Assembly: GCA_949358305.1 (NCBI GenBank)
Contig: OX442317.1
Span: forward strand, 10,420,186 to 10,484,185
Direction of reading: 5' to 3'
Length of the DNA stretch: 64,000 bases
Origin: Strigamia acuminata
Taxonomy: Eukaryota; Arthropoda; Chilopoda; Geophilomorpha; Linotaeniidae
Shown: one piece after another, positions 46,666-56,498 of the stretch
Layout: each line of letters begins with the position of its first letter
How positions within the stretch are numbered: the stretch's first letter is position 1
Made by a program: the position numbers and the translations under genes
The notes under the pieces: generated by a model
Told to the model about the DNA's origin: nothing
The model's database searches: none
The model's input: the letters and a program-made list of their open reading frames with translations, nothing else

Positions 46666-47909
46666 TCCGTAAGGACCGATTTGGCAAGTTAAGAACGTCA
46701 TATTAAATTAATTTAAATCGTTCTGAACAAAAAATATACACAATGGTATAGGGTGCAAGAACATTTAAAAAATAAAAATAAAAAATGAACAAGATTAATG
46801 CTCAATTAACCGAACCAGAAAATAATTAATTAAATTTTTAAAAAACGGAAAACAAACTTAAGCCAGGTGATGTCCAAAGGTTATCTCACCTTTGGGTATC
46901 ATGTGCTTTAAAATGATGATTATATAAAACTCCATTTCGAAGTTTGTAATTTGCCATCTTAACTTAAGGACACATGGCTTAAAAACGTATAGTGAATATA
47001 CCGTATATATTCTTTAATTTACTATTGTTGAATGAACGGCGAAATAGCTTGGACATTTTTTTGTGTAACAGCCAGTGAACCCAGGGGTTAGAAACATACA
47101 GAAGTTGAAAGTGCGAATTGGAAAAGTTTTTCAAATCTATGCTGGATTGAAACACAAATTGCGAAGAATCAGGTTGCAAATGTGCCGCAAGATTACTTCT
47201 TTTGCATATCTCATATGGGAAGCATACGTGTGCTGGCCAAGTCAGGTCTTAAAGCAGAAGTAATCAGTTGGAAACATCTTGGAATTGTGTGATATGGTGG
47301 CAGCATTTTCTTTTCTCCCAGGGTTAAAATCGAAACAACACATTTTATTTCGGCTCGGCTCGTGCTTTGAGTTTTGTATTCACTTTTTGTGCAACTAATG
47401 TTGCATGAACTGAAGATAGAAAAATGTGTAATTTTACCATTAATGTCTGTGTGGCAATTTCTTTCTCCACCAGATCACTCCAATAATTTAAATTCTTGAA
47501 ATCTTACACGGTTTTCGGCTGAATTCAGTTTGTATTATGGTGTGAGTGTGCCGCACATTACAATGCTAGTTGCGATTGCCACGCTGGGGTGTGTTTAATG
47601 AGAACTCACTTTTTCATGTAGCACATGTAAAGCACACTTCTACTCTTCAATTTTTAATGCAGCTATCATTTATTAAGTTTACATGGTCAATGTTTTCTAA
47701 ATAAGTGAAAATTGAATTTATTTTTCTGGAAAACTAAGCTTACATATATTCAGCACCGAGGGAGGATTTAGGTATTGCGAGGCCCCGAAGCACAAAATTG
47801 TTTTGCCCCCCCCCCTCCTCCAAAAAAAAGAAAGTTTAATTTTAAAAAATTTAAAAAATACACTTATTATTATCTTTTAATATACAATATAATAAGTAAA
47901 AATACATAT
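46666..47909. other. non-coding DNA with a partial MITE
   Basis: No gene seen. From about 47758 GGGAGGATTTAGGTATTGCG, GAGGCCCCGAAG and a C10 tract resemble the left half of the 164-bp MITE at 46502. A solo LTR then sits at 47910. Confidence 0.45.
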
Positions 47910-48414
47910 TGTTACGCGGTGGGCGAGCACGCTGTGAATCAGCTGTCGCCACCTCGCTTCCGTAGTTAATCATTAGAGAATAACCCCTAAAACTCTCACT
48001 AGAGTCCGCCTTAAGCGGATGAGGTAATGACTTTACCTATCACTGAATAATAGAACGATCGAGCTCTATTTAATGTTTGACAAGAGCCAAATTGACACAG
48101 AGGTTGTCAGGCAGTTATTGCAGTGGCATCTCAAGGTTTTCCCATCCCAAAAGTTATTCATGCTTATTTAGTCTTAGGTTATTTTTAAGATAGTTTTAGA
48201 ATTTAGTTTAAGTTAAATTATATTTGTTTTCAGATTGTATTTATGATTTAATAAACATATTGTTATATTTTAATAATAATACAATGAGTCCTCTTCATTT
48301 CCTTCTTATTAGCAGCACAGTTTAAATGCTAGTTTAACTTAATGCAATTGCAAACCCCCAGTCTAATATAAAGTATTTACGTGGTCAAACAGTAGTCAGT
48401 CTGGCCACGTAACA
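47910..48414 (+). mobile_element. solo LTR, gypsy-type ends
   Basis: 505 bp from TGTTACG to CGTAACA (perfect 7-bp inversion), flanked by ATAT at 47906-47909 and 48415-48418. TGTTACG ends and 4-bp target duplications are usual in Ty3/gypsy. TTAATAAAC near 48250 fits a polyadenylation signal, so plus is probably the sense strand. No internal sequence remains. Confidence 0.75.
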
Positions 48415-48714
48415 ATATGCGACAAAGAAAAAAATTACTTACAAAGTTAAAACTATACTCTGCTCCAAATTATGGTATACATTTATGACTTTATATGATT
48501 TTTTATCATTATAAAAATTCACAATTAATATAATTAAGTTAAATTACAAACAAATTAAGTAAACAATAAATAATACAGAGTAAACAATAACAATAACTTT
48601 TATTGATTAACACTGACAATTTTGTAATTGTTGCCACCCTTTGCTGACTCCATACAACATTGTAATGTCAAAAATACGTGGTCAAGTTTATCTTTCGGCC
48701 ACATTTATTTTTAT

Positions 48715-48962
48715 TTGAAGACACATTGGCAGGAATACAGTATATCCTTCATTGTATTGTTTTTTAACTTCTCGCCAAATTCGTGAAATAGTTAGTTGAG
48801 TAACTTTAACTTTGCCTACAATTTCATTAACGGTGCCACGACTCAACTTATCCTAACATTGCTTTGTTTCAGCAAGAGCTGTAGTACACAATTTCGCTGA
48901 TTATCAGTTAATTGCTTCAATTTTGTCATTTTTCTTTGGAAACAGCAATTTTCCGAATTCAT
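48715..48962 (-). pseudogene. mariner-like transposase N-terminal fragment
   Basis: On the minus strand the reading MTKLKQLTDNQRNCVLQLLL, then KQ, continues after a frameshift as KLSRGTVNEIVGKVKVTQLT, then ISRIWREVKKQYNEG. This is the helix-turn-helix region of the IS630/mariner group in which a G-K-L-x-R-G motif precedes the second helix (the form common in plant and protist mariners). The catalytic domain is not visible, so it is a dead fragment. Confidence 0.6.
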
Positions 48963-49037
48963 TTTCTCTTTATTTTGAGCACAACAGGTGTCACTTAATT
49001 TTTAGTGCATTTTGAGACGATGCAACTCAGCAATAAC

Positions 49038-49150
49038 CAGTGTTGTATCTCGTTCACTTAAATGTGAACATGTTCAAGTTCACGTTCACTGCAAATTTTT
49101 TCAAAGTGAAATAAGTTCAAGTTCACGAACTTGAACCAATAGTTCACGGT
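49038..49150. repeat. TE end-like sequence with GTTCACGTTCA repeats
   Basis: CAGTGTTGTATCTCGTTCAC is followed by several GTTCA/TGAAC motifs and a near-palindrome (GTTCAAGTTC, AC, GAACTTGAAC at 49115-49136). CAGTGTTG openings with GTTCA repeats occur at the ends of some hAT-like elements. Only one end is seen. Confidence 0.35.
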
Positions 49151-49186
49151 CACTTATAAAATTTTTTTTTTAAAAATTGACATGTA

Positions 49187-50100
49187 CAGTGGGGGGCAAA
49201 AGTAAGTTAACAAACGCATCATGTTGATTCTCATGGCTGTATCTATCTCGGGAAAAAAGAGAGAAAAATTACTGAAATTTTAACTGGATACTTCTACAAC
49301 ATCCCACTGTATTCAACTAAAATTTTATCAAAATCTATCCGTTAGTTTCTGAGAAAGATTTTTTTTTGTGAAGTGACATCAAAAATTAAGAGGCAAAAGT
49401 AAGTTAACAAACTCTGTTAACCATCAAAAAACTTTACAACAATGTCTGTTAAAGCTTTGTTGGCCATCCTTTAGCTTGTAGTATTGCTTTCAATCATTCA
49501 GCCATACTTTCAAACAATTTCAGTAGCATTGATGGAGATATTTTCCACCAAATATTAAAAAATGCTAATTTCAACCATGAAACATTTTTTTCTCAATTCT
49601 AGAGGAACTTTTGGGTCCAAATCAAGAAATCTTCTCATAAATGTTAAATTGGATTAAGGTTAAAATAACTGAGAAGGCCACTGGAGTTGTCTAATTTTTT
49701 TTTTTGTGTGAAATACTGTCGGGGAAATTTGTGATGTATGTTTTTGGTTGTTGTCTTGTTGCTACAACAAACTCCAATTTTTTTTTATTTATCTGTAAAC
49801 ATAGGGATCCATTATTTTTTCGATGGATTGGAGATATCCAACCTTTCGCATCCTCAAACCAATCCTGATGCGGAGTGTTTTACTGTTGGCTGTAGATAGT
49901 TGAGCCAAATGCTGTTGTGTCTAATCTAAACACCCTTTTCTTTTGTTTGACAAATAGTTAAACCTTGCTTTTGTCACTCCTTGTACTTTTGTACTAAAAT
50001 TCAATTAATTTTGTAATGTAAACACATTACAAAACCAATTGAAGTTTGCCAACAGTAAAATACTCTACATCACCTCTACAAACCTGATAGTTTGCGTTTG
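49187..50100 (-). mobile_element. Tc1-like transposon relic
   Basis: TA then CAGTGGGGGGCAAAAGTAAG at the left, with the inner copy GAGGCAAAAGTAAGTTAACA at about 49390, is the IR/DR layout of Tc1-like ends. On the minus strand a decayed transposase end is readable: SYFNLNPI*HL (the ...SPDLNPIENLW block with its catalytic Asp replaced and a stop) and the closing LKAILQAKGWPTK. The right inverted repeat was not found. Confidence 0.55.
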
Positions 50101-50297
50101 ATACAACCCTGGCAATAACAGAAGGATATAACTAATTATCCATAATGCCATCAATTGATCAGCAAGTGCACTTAATTTTGAAGCATATTCAGTTAAAATG
50201 TCTTAGAAATATACAAGTACAAAACCAACGATAATCGAAAATTTTTTACAGAAATGTACCTATACCATATAATTTGGGCCAGAGAGAGTATATTATA

Positions 50298-51815
50298 CAA
50301 CCCCTGGCAAAAAGTTTGGAATCATGACCACCTTAAACTGAAAATGCAACAATAAAGTGCTGTAGCACAATAATGAGTAAACTTTGTTGAAAAACAAATA
50401 AATTAGCTTGAAAGAGCATTGTTTTATCTACATTTTCACTTAAAAAAAAACAGTAGAACTTCAACTAGTGATGAAATAAAAAATCATTACAAAATCAACA
50501 CAGGGAAATTAATTTGGAATCATACAAATCTGAGGAAAAAAGTTTGGAATCAAACAAAAAAAATGCCGTTTACTTCCATTTAAAATTTTTAAAATTATTC
50601 CAGTTTAATGAATTACTCATCTAAATGTCACATGTGTCTAGCCACATGTCCAAGTCACATGATTAGGATTTAAAAATGGCTCCTACAAAGTTAATGTCTA
50701 CGGATCTCAAAGAGAAAATTATCAAGGCATGAAAAGAAGGAAGAACTCAAAAAGATGTTGCAGTTGTGTTCAGTATTACCCAATCTGCTGTATTTAATGT
50801 TTGGACAAAATATCAAGAGACAGGAAGTGTTAAAAATCGCCCTAAACTGGCAGACCAAGGAAAACTTCAAAACGACAGGATAAGAAATTGCGGAAAATTA
50901 TAAAAAAAAATGTGGAAAAACACATCAAATGAGATGAATCAGGAGTGGAGTAAAGCCACTGTCAAAGTGTGCGACAGCACAGTCAAAAATCGACTCAATG
51001 AAATGGGTTTTAAATCCAGAAAAACTAAAGTAAAACCATTTCTAACCAAAAAGCACAGGCAAGCAAGATTAAAACGGGCAAAACAACATAAACACTGGAC
51101 TTCTCATGACCGGAGTAAAGTCATATTCAGTGATGAGTCCAGAATTTGCCTTGAACTTACTTGTTAGAGATGACAATGGAGCATTTGTCTGGAGGCGCAT
51201 TGATGAGAAGTTCAACAGTGATTGCCTCAAATCTTCTATTAAATTCCTCAATCTTCAATGGTTTGGAGCTGCATATCTTCAGAAGGCACTGGACATTTGT
51301 GTATGATAAATGAGACAGTCAATGCAGCTATATACACAGATATTTTGTACTATTTTTACTGCCAATAATCGAGGATCACTTTGGGGATAAAGAGGTAACT
51401 TATCAGGACCACAACGCTCCCTGACACAGAGTCAAGGATGTGAAACAATACCTTCAAGAAAAATAATGCAATTGACACATATTACTTATAGATGAGTCAT
51501 TGATTAAATTGAAATGATTTTAAAAATTTTAAATGGACCTAAACGGCACTTTTTTTGTTTGATTCCAAACTTTTTTCCTCAGATTTGTATGATTCCAAAT
51601 TAATTTCCCTGTGTTGATTTTGTAATGATTTTTTATTTCATCACTAGTTGAAGTTCTACTGTTTTTTTTTTAAGTGAAAATGTAGATAAAACAATGCTCT
51701 TTCAAGCTAATTTATTTGTTTTTCAACAAAGTTTACTCATTATTGTGCTACAGCACTTTATTGTTGCATTTTCAGTTTAAGGTAGTCAAACTTCCAAACT
51801 TTTTGCCAGGGGTTG
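50298..51815 (+). mobile_element. Tc1-like transposon with ~300-bp inverted repeats
   Basis: The element runs from CAACCCCTGGCAAAAAGTTT to its reverse complement, with TA on both sides (50296-50297 and 51816-51817). The inverted repeats extend to about 50595 on the left and 51517 on the right. Each holds inner copies of the GTTTGGAATCA motif (IR/DR type). The 1518-bp length is close to a full Tc1-like element. The repeats are well matched, but the transposase is broken, so the element is now dependent on outside enzyme. Confidence 0.85.
50676..51305 (+). pseudogene. Tc1-like transposase, broken
   Basis: The reading starts MAPTKLMSTDLKEKIIKA and meets a stop (in a TGAAAAGAAGG context). It goes on as EGRTQKDVAVVFSITQSAVF (first helix-turn-helix). 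After a frame change, WSKATVKVCDSTVKNRLNEM, then GFKSRKTKVKPFLTKKHR, is the second DNA-binding helix region. VIFSDESRI carries the first catalytic Asp. The frame changes again at NGAFVWRR. The later D and E blocks are not readable, so part of the catalytic domain is lost. It is non-functional. Confidence 0.75.
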
Positions 51816-51817
51816 TA

Positions 51818-52104
51818 CATTCATTTACATCAAAAACATTGTGGCGCTACTAGGTTAGTGGCATAGGATCAGTGGCATTTTAAGTTAATTTTTGTTTTAT
51901 GGGATTTTTTTTCCGGAGCCCCCCGATGGGTGTTTACATTTGTTTACTGCTAAAACATGAAATGTGCACACTACTTACCCATAATGTTGTTTGCTTATTA
52001 TATTAGATAAACAAAATGGCTGTTTCTCTATTTCAACCCCTAAACAAACCAAATTTATCCAAAGTAACTTCTCACAAAAACAAGAAATACAGTATTACAA
52101 TTGT
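51818..52104. other. non-coding DNA, no gene seen
   Basis: Short spacer between the Tc1-like element and a probable LTR. Nothing was recognised. Confidence 0.4.
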
Positions 52105-52645
52105 GAGAGTGAACAGACGCCATTTGGGCATTGGAGTGTCCAAACAGCGTCGGACGCACGACACATTAACAGAAATGAGCACAAGATACTGTATTTAAAG
52201 GTTTATGGCCTTTATTCAGTGCCTAGGGGTCAGAATCTCATGCCTCTCCTATTGCTACCGCTGCATTGCTGCAGCAGACCTGCGACCACAAGCGGCACAT
52301 GTGGCTAGGGTTAACCGGTAGTGCAGCGTGGTTATTCGGCTGTTCATTGTAGCCCATGGATCACTCATGGTACGGGGATTGACATACCGGTCAAGTTCCT
52401 AAGCATCTCCATGGTGAACAATAGAGGAGAACAGCAAGGTGTAAACCAGAGCTGTTCCTAATTAACTCTGGGGCCTCAACAGAATGTTGGCACTTTTATA
52501 GTACACTCTTTCATCGTGGGTACGAGAGTACCTATTCCCATTGGTTGTGGGATTAGTGGCCGGATGTGATGTCATCAAGGTCACTATTCTTCAACCGTAA
52601 AATGGCGAAGTGGGGTTGGACTGGGCCATGAGTGTTACGTGTTGC
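52105..52645 (-). repeat. probable solo LTR, minus-strand sense
   Basis: This unique, moderately GC-rich block has a promoter-like order on the minus strand: CTATAAAAG (complement near 52495), then GAATAAAGG about 280 bases downstream (complement near 52212). No coding capacity. The ends could not be fixed and no target duplication was found, so the limits are approximate and the call is tentative. Confidence 0.35.
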
Positions 52646-53213
52646 AGTGGCAGAGTATCGGTCACACAATTTGGTACATACCAAACTCCAGAATAATTAC
52701 TTTCGTTTGTATTCAGTTCCATTTTTGTCCAATTTTACCTATGTTATTTTTATGCATGCACGAGTGTTTACATTGCAAATGTCACAGCACACCACATTTT
52801 TGTGTTTGCCGCCTATATAAAGTCACCACAAGGAACACATTGTGATGTCACATCGTGTTCTAATAGTGCTAAAGCCAGACCAAAATCGTCGTTTTAATCA
52901 CTGATGACTGAGCCTGATACTTACTTGTACAGTATTTTTCTCACCTTGGATTAACTTAATCTGATTTATCTACTCCTATTGATTAAATAGGAAAACTTGC
53001 ATCACATGACTTGGACCATTTCTACTTTTCATGGCAGGAATCGTGCAAGTCAGTGAATATGCTAATTCGGTATCGAACATTCACAATCGTCATAACAAAT
53101 TGCCACTTAAAATGTTTTAAATTAATATTTGTAAATTGGCAGGCCTATGACAGTCTACATGGATTTTGCAAAACTATTTAATTCCGGTATGCGCTTCAAT
53201 CTGGCACTCGGTA
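52646..53213. other. non-coding DNA, no gene seen
   Basis: Short open frames only (62-68 codons). No domain or repeat was recognised. Confidence 0.4.
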
Positions 53214-53553
53214 GAGCGTCGATTATCCGAACTGATTAGGGAACATGGGTGTTCACAAAACCGATTTATTGGAAAAAAAACTTCCCTTGACTACTGTGAA
53301 ATTACTGTAACCAAAGGAAGTTTTTTGTCCATGTACGTACAGTACAGTACCTGCAATTAAAAAATTGATTAAAAATCTTTAAAAATCAATAAAAAAAATT
53401 GAAAACCGCAAATCGATAAAAAAAAAATCGAAAAACTGCTGTTCGGTTAACCGGGCGTTTGTATAACCGATGTTCGGATAATCGACGCTCGGGTAATCGA
53501 CGCTCGGGTAATCGACGCTCGGGTAATCGACGCTCGGATAATCGACACTCTCC
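53214..53553. mobile_element. pogo/Tigger-like MITE with internal tandem repeat
   Basis: The left end GAGCGTCGATTATCCGA and right end TCGGATAATCGACACTC are inverted copies, with TA next to each (53212-53213, 53554-53555). AGAG(C/T)GTCGATTATCCGA ends are typical of pogo/Tigger-type elements. The right side holds five 15-bp units of CGGGTAATCGACGCT (53475-53549) that duplicate the terminal repeat. It has no transposase. Confidence 0.65.
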
Positions 53554-53555
53554 TA

Positions 53556-54570
53556 TATGGTGATGTCAAATTGAAACACTGAATATTTTTTCACATGAAC
53601 ATACACAAGTCTAAAATTGTTTATTGCACACATGTGGATAGTGTCATTACCTGTTGTAACAATTATGTATTTGTTGCATTTATGTATGTAGAATTTATTA
53701 TTTTGATTTTAACATAAGGATATAGGGCACAGACTGTAGTATCAGAGGAGAATGTAGCACTACTGCTGAAGGCTACAAAAACATGTAATGAAATAAAATT
53801 TACAAATCTCATTCTTCTACTCAGGTCTTAAACAAATTTCCAAGCGCCAGAATAAATTTGCATGGCACTTCTTTAAAACTTGCCACCCTACAGACATTTT
53901 GAAAGCTTCTAAAGAGCCGTTTTAGGATCCTCTAAATTCTTGTTTCTTTGCACTGGAATAATAAGTAAAAATAAGAACCCAGCAATAAGCTTAATATATT
54001 TGTGCTATTGTTAAGAGGCCTTTCCTCATTGTTCAATATTGATTTTCAGTGTTTTTGTTATGCATGGATCTCAATTGGAGGAATCGGTAACTATGAAAAC
54101 ACGGCTTAATGATTAGTCCTTGTGCTATTTTGCGATTGGAGATTTTGAAGTTCTTTAGCCTTTTACATATCAAACCCTTGCTACTCTAGAAGGAGAGCTT
54201 AACTACAACAAGTATGCGTTTTCTTAATTCTAATGTAAAGTGTTCCTGAAATCTATTGTCATTCTGTACCGTTCATCGGCTGGCTTCTACGTGCATTCTT
54301 AGTTAATTTAGTTCAATAAATCATCCATAGATGGCGTTTAGCCACTATGACATTATGGGATGATCAACTAGATTGAATAGGTGGAATAGGAGCTTTCCTA
54401 ATAGCCAAAGAAACCAGTTAAGGCAGTTCTCTTCAAGCTCTTAAACTGACAATTAGCGACCAGTGTACGGATTGCTAGAAACTCAGTTCTCTTAAGTCAG
54501 GTTAAAACCAATACACACATCATTTTAATAATTATAATAAATTTACATCGATTTTGATAACATTTTAAAA
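53556..54570. other. AT-rich non-coding DNA, no gene seen
   Basis: No open frame of interest, domain or organised repeat was recognised. Confidence 0.45.
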
Positions 54571-54740
54571 TGATTTTGATGATTTTTTGAAATGATTTTG
54601 ATGCTTTTTTGAAATGATTTTGATGCTTTTTTGAAATGATTTTGATGCTTTTTTGAAATGATTTTGATGCTTTTTTGAAATGATTTTGATGCTTTTTTGA
54701 AATGATTTTGATGCTTTTTTGAAATGATTTTGATAATTTT
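54571..54740. repeat. 22-bp minisatellite, about 7-8 units
   Basis: The unit GATGCTTTTTTGAAATGATT-TT occurs six times without change and is flanked by altered units (GATGATTTTTTG..., GATAATTTTATG...). The antisense 100-codon frame (KSFQKSIKIISKKHQNHF repeats) is a by-product of the array. Confidence 0.85.
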
Positions 54741-55049
54741 ATGTCAATTTCATGTTTAATGCTGACAATTTTGTGTTTAATTTTGTTTAATGCTGACAAT
54801 TTTGTGTTTAATTTTGTTTAATTTTTAATATTTGTGTCATAATAAAAATTATATTGATTACTGAAAATTGTAAAAAAAATTAATTAATCAATCCAGGAAA
54901 TCTTGAGTACCCAAATTGGGTACCCCATATTGGGTGTACCCAGCGTTTTGTTCAGAGCCAATAATTACAGCTTTTGAATCTTGCAATTTGGCTTGGAGGA
55001 TGAACAAACCAAGTAAGCAAATTAATTAGAATGACTTTGTCTTAAAATA
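54741..55049. other. AT-rich non-coding DNA with short direct repeats
   Basis: TTTAATGCTGACAATTTTGT, then GTTTAATTTTG, is repeated directly at about 54753-54825. TTGGGTACCCCATATTGGGT near 54918 is another small internal repeat. No gene. Confidence 0.45.
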
Positions 55050-55280
55050 CAGTGGTGGAAAAAAGTTTGAGACCACTACTGGTTTCTTAGTTGCAAGTCA
55101 AATTTTGACTTAAAAATTTATTTACAGGTTTATATCATGACAATAAAGCTTTGTTTAAAATTATAAGACAATAACTCAAATCAAATTTAAGAAATAAAAA
55201 AAATTGTTCCAAAAAGGTCATTTATGCTTGTTACGATCTCAAATGTTCACTTCATTTGTGGAGAAGTTTTTCTACCACGT
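55050..55280. mobile_element. Tc1-type MITE
   Basis: It begins TA-CAGTGGTGGAAAAAAGTTTG and ends GAGAAGTTTTTCTACCACGT, an imperfect inverse of the start. 231 bases, no coding capacity. The TA at the left (55048-55049) fits Tc1/mariner target use. Confidence 0.55.
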
Positions 55281-55341
55281 TTTTTAATTATTATTTATAT
55301 TTTAACCATAATCATTAGAATTGTGTTTTTTGCCGTGCACC

Positions 55342-56407
55342 TGTTGCGCTTTTGGGCAATTGGCCCAGAAGCTGTAACGGCTGCCCTGGCATTCTGAGCC
55401 CTGGATTGGGGCGTTGCTAAGTCAATCCCCAAATTTTGCACCGTTGCTAGGGCTGAAGCGTGCCTTGGCACACGCCACGCCTGCGCACTGGCCGTTTTCC
55501 GGCCATATTCCGAGTAATAATTCGAATTATTACTCACTCTTTGCATCACACTCATACCGTTCACACCGACACAGCTTTGTTCAACCCAAAAACACTGTTT
55601 TGTCCGTGACTCGTGAGTTTTGCCAAAGTTTCAACCCGATTTGTTTGGACCAACGTTCAAACGAATCACTTTCCGAGCCGCGAAGACGACGCACGACGGC
55701 CCAAACCACCGTCGTTCCCGCCGCCGCCCGAAGACCAACGCGCCCACGCCGTTGAAGATCGACGCCAGCCAGCCGCCGAGGATTGTAGAGCCATCGTCGC
55801 CGCTCCTCGACCTGTTGACGACGATTCCAATTCAGATTGTAGCGGATCTCCAGTCAGGTTTTAACGATCGGCGGTACCCGCCGTTTGACTACTTGTCTCC
55901 AACGGAAATCTCCCGTTGCAATCTAGGGTTTAACCCAAGATTTCCCGTCTTGTCAGGCTTAACAGCCGACACTCTTTGTGAAGTCTTTCGGCTTCACGCT
56001 TCCTTTCTCACTTCGCAGAATTTGCGCGGCGACGTGTCGCCATTTCTGCACTGCTTTTTCCCGCCCGAAGGAGTCCCGCGCTGCTTCGAGCACGTCGCCT
56101 TCTACGCCGACGATCTTATCCTCATAGAACCCATTTTATTAACATTCACTTCAATTGAACCTGTAATTAACGCTCAATAAATTGATTAACTGTTTGATTT
56201 AAAATAACTAAACTAGCCTTTACTCGAGATCAAATCCCTAGACACCGACTTAACGGCTAACCCACCCGATAGAAGACCTATAAACGGCATTCAACTGCTT
56301 CCACAGGTGAACGCCGGGATCTCTTGCAATTGGAAAAATCCCATAGTGACTAAATATAAATTTAGTGTTGTTGTGAAAAGTCAATTGGAACCATCAGGAA
56401 CGCAACA
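55342..56407 (+). repeat. 5' LTR of element 5
   Basis: It is placed from TGTTGCG to CGCAACA (perfect 7-bp inversion), ending two bases before the primer site exactly as in element 3. Length about 1066 bp. AATAAATTG near 56176 could be the polyadenylation signal. A 186-codon open frame (55620-56180) lies within it. The start is inferred, since no second copy is in view. Confidence 0.7.
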
Positions 56408-56409
56408 CT

Positions 56410-56427
56410 TGGGGGCCCGTCCGGGAT
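56410..56427 (+). promoter_or_regulatory. primer-binding site, tRNA-Pro
   Basis: TGGGGGCCCGTCCGGGAT, identical to the site of element 3 (28963-28980) and also two bases inside the LTR. Confidence 0.85.
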
Positions 56428-56498
56428 AACCAATTGTTTAAACTTAGAATTTATTCCTACTTTCCTATCATCTTTCTCTCTTATCTGTCTAACTCAGT

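Noticed and set aside
53475-53549. CRISPR-like array
   Set aside because: Units are directly adjacent with no spacers, in a eukaryotic MITE.
54497-54799. 100-codon antisense frame rich in KSFQKSIKI repeats
   Set aside because: It is the by-product of a 22-bp tandem array.
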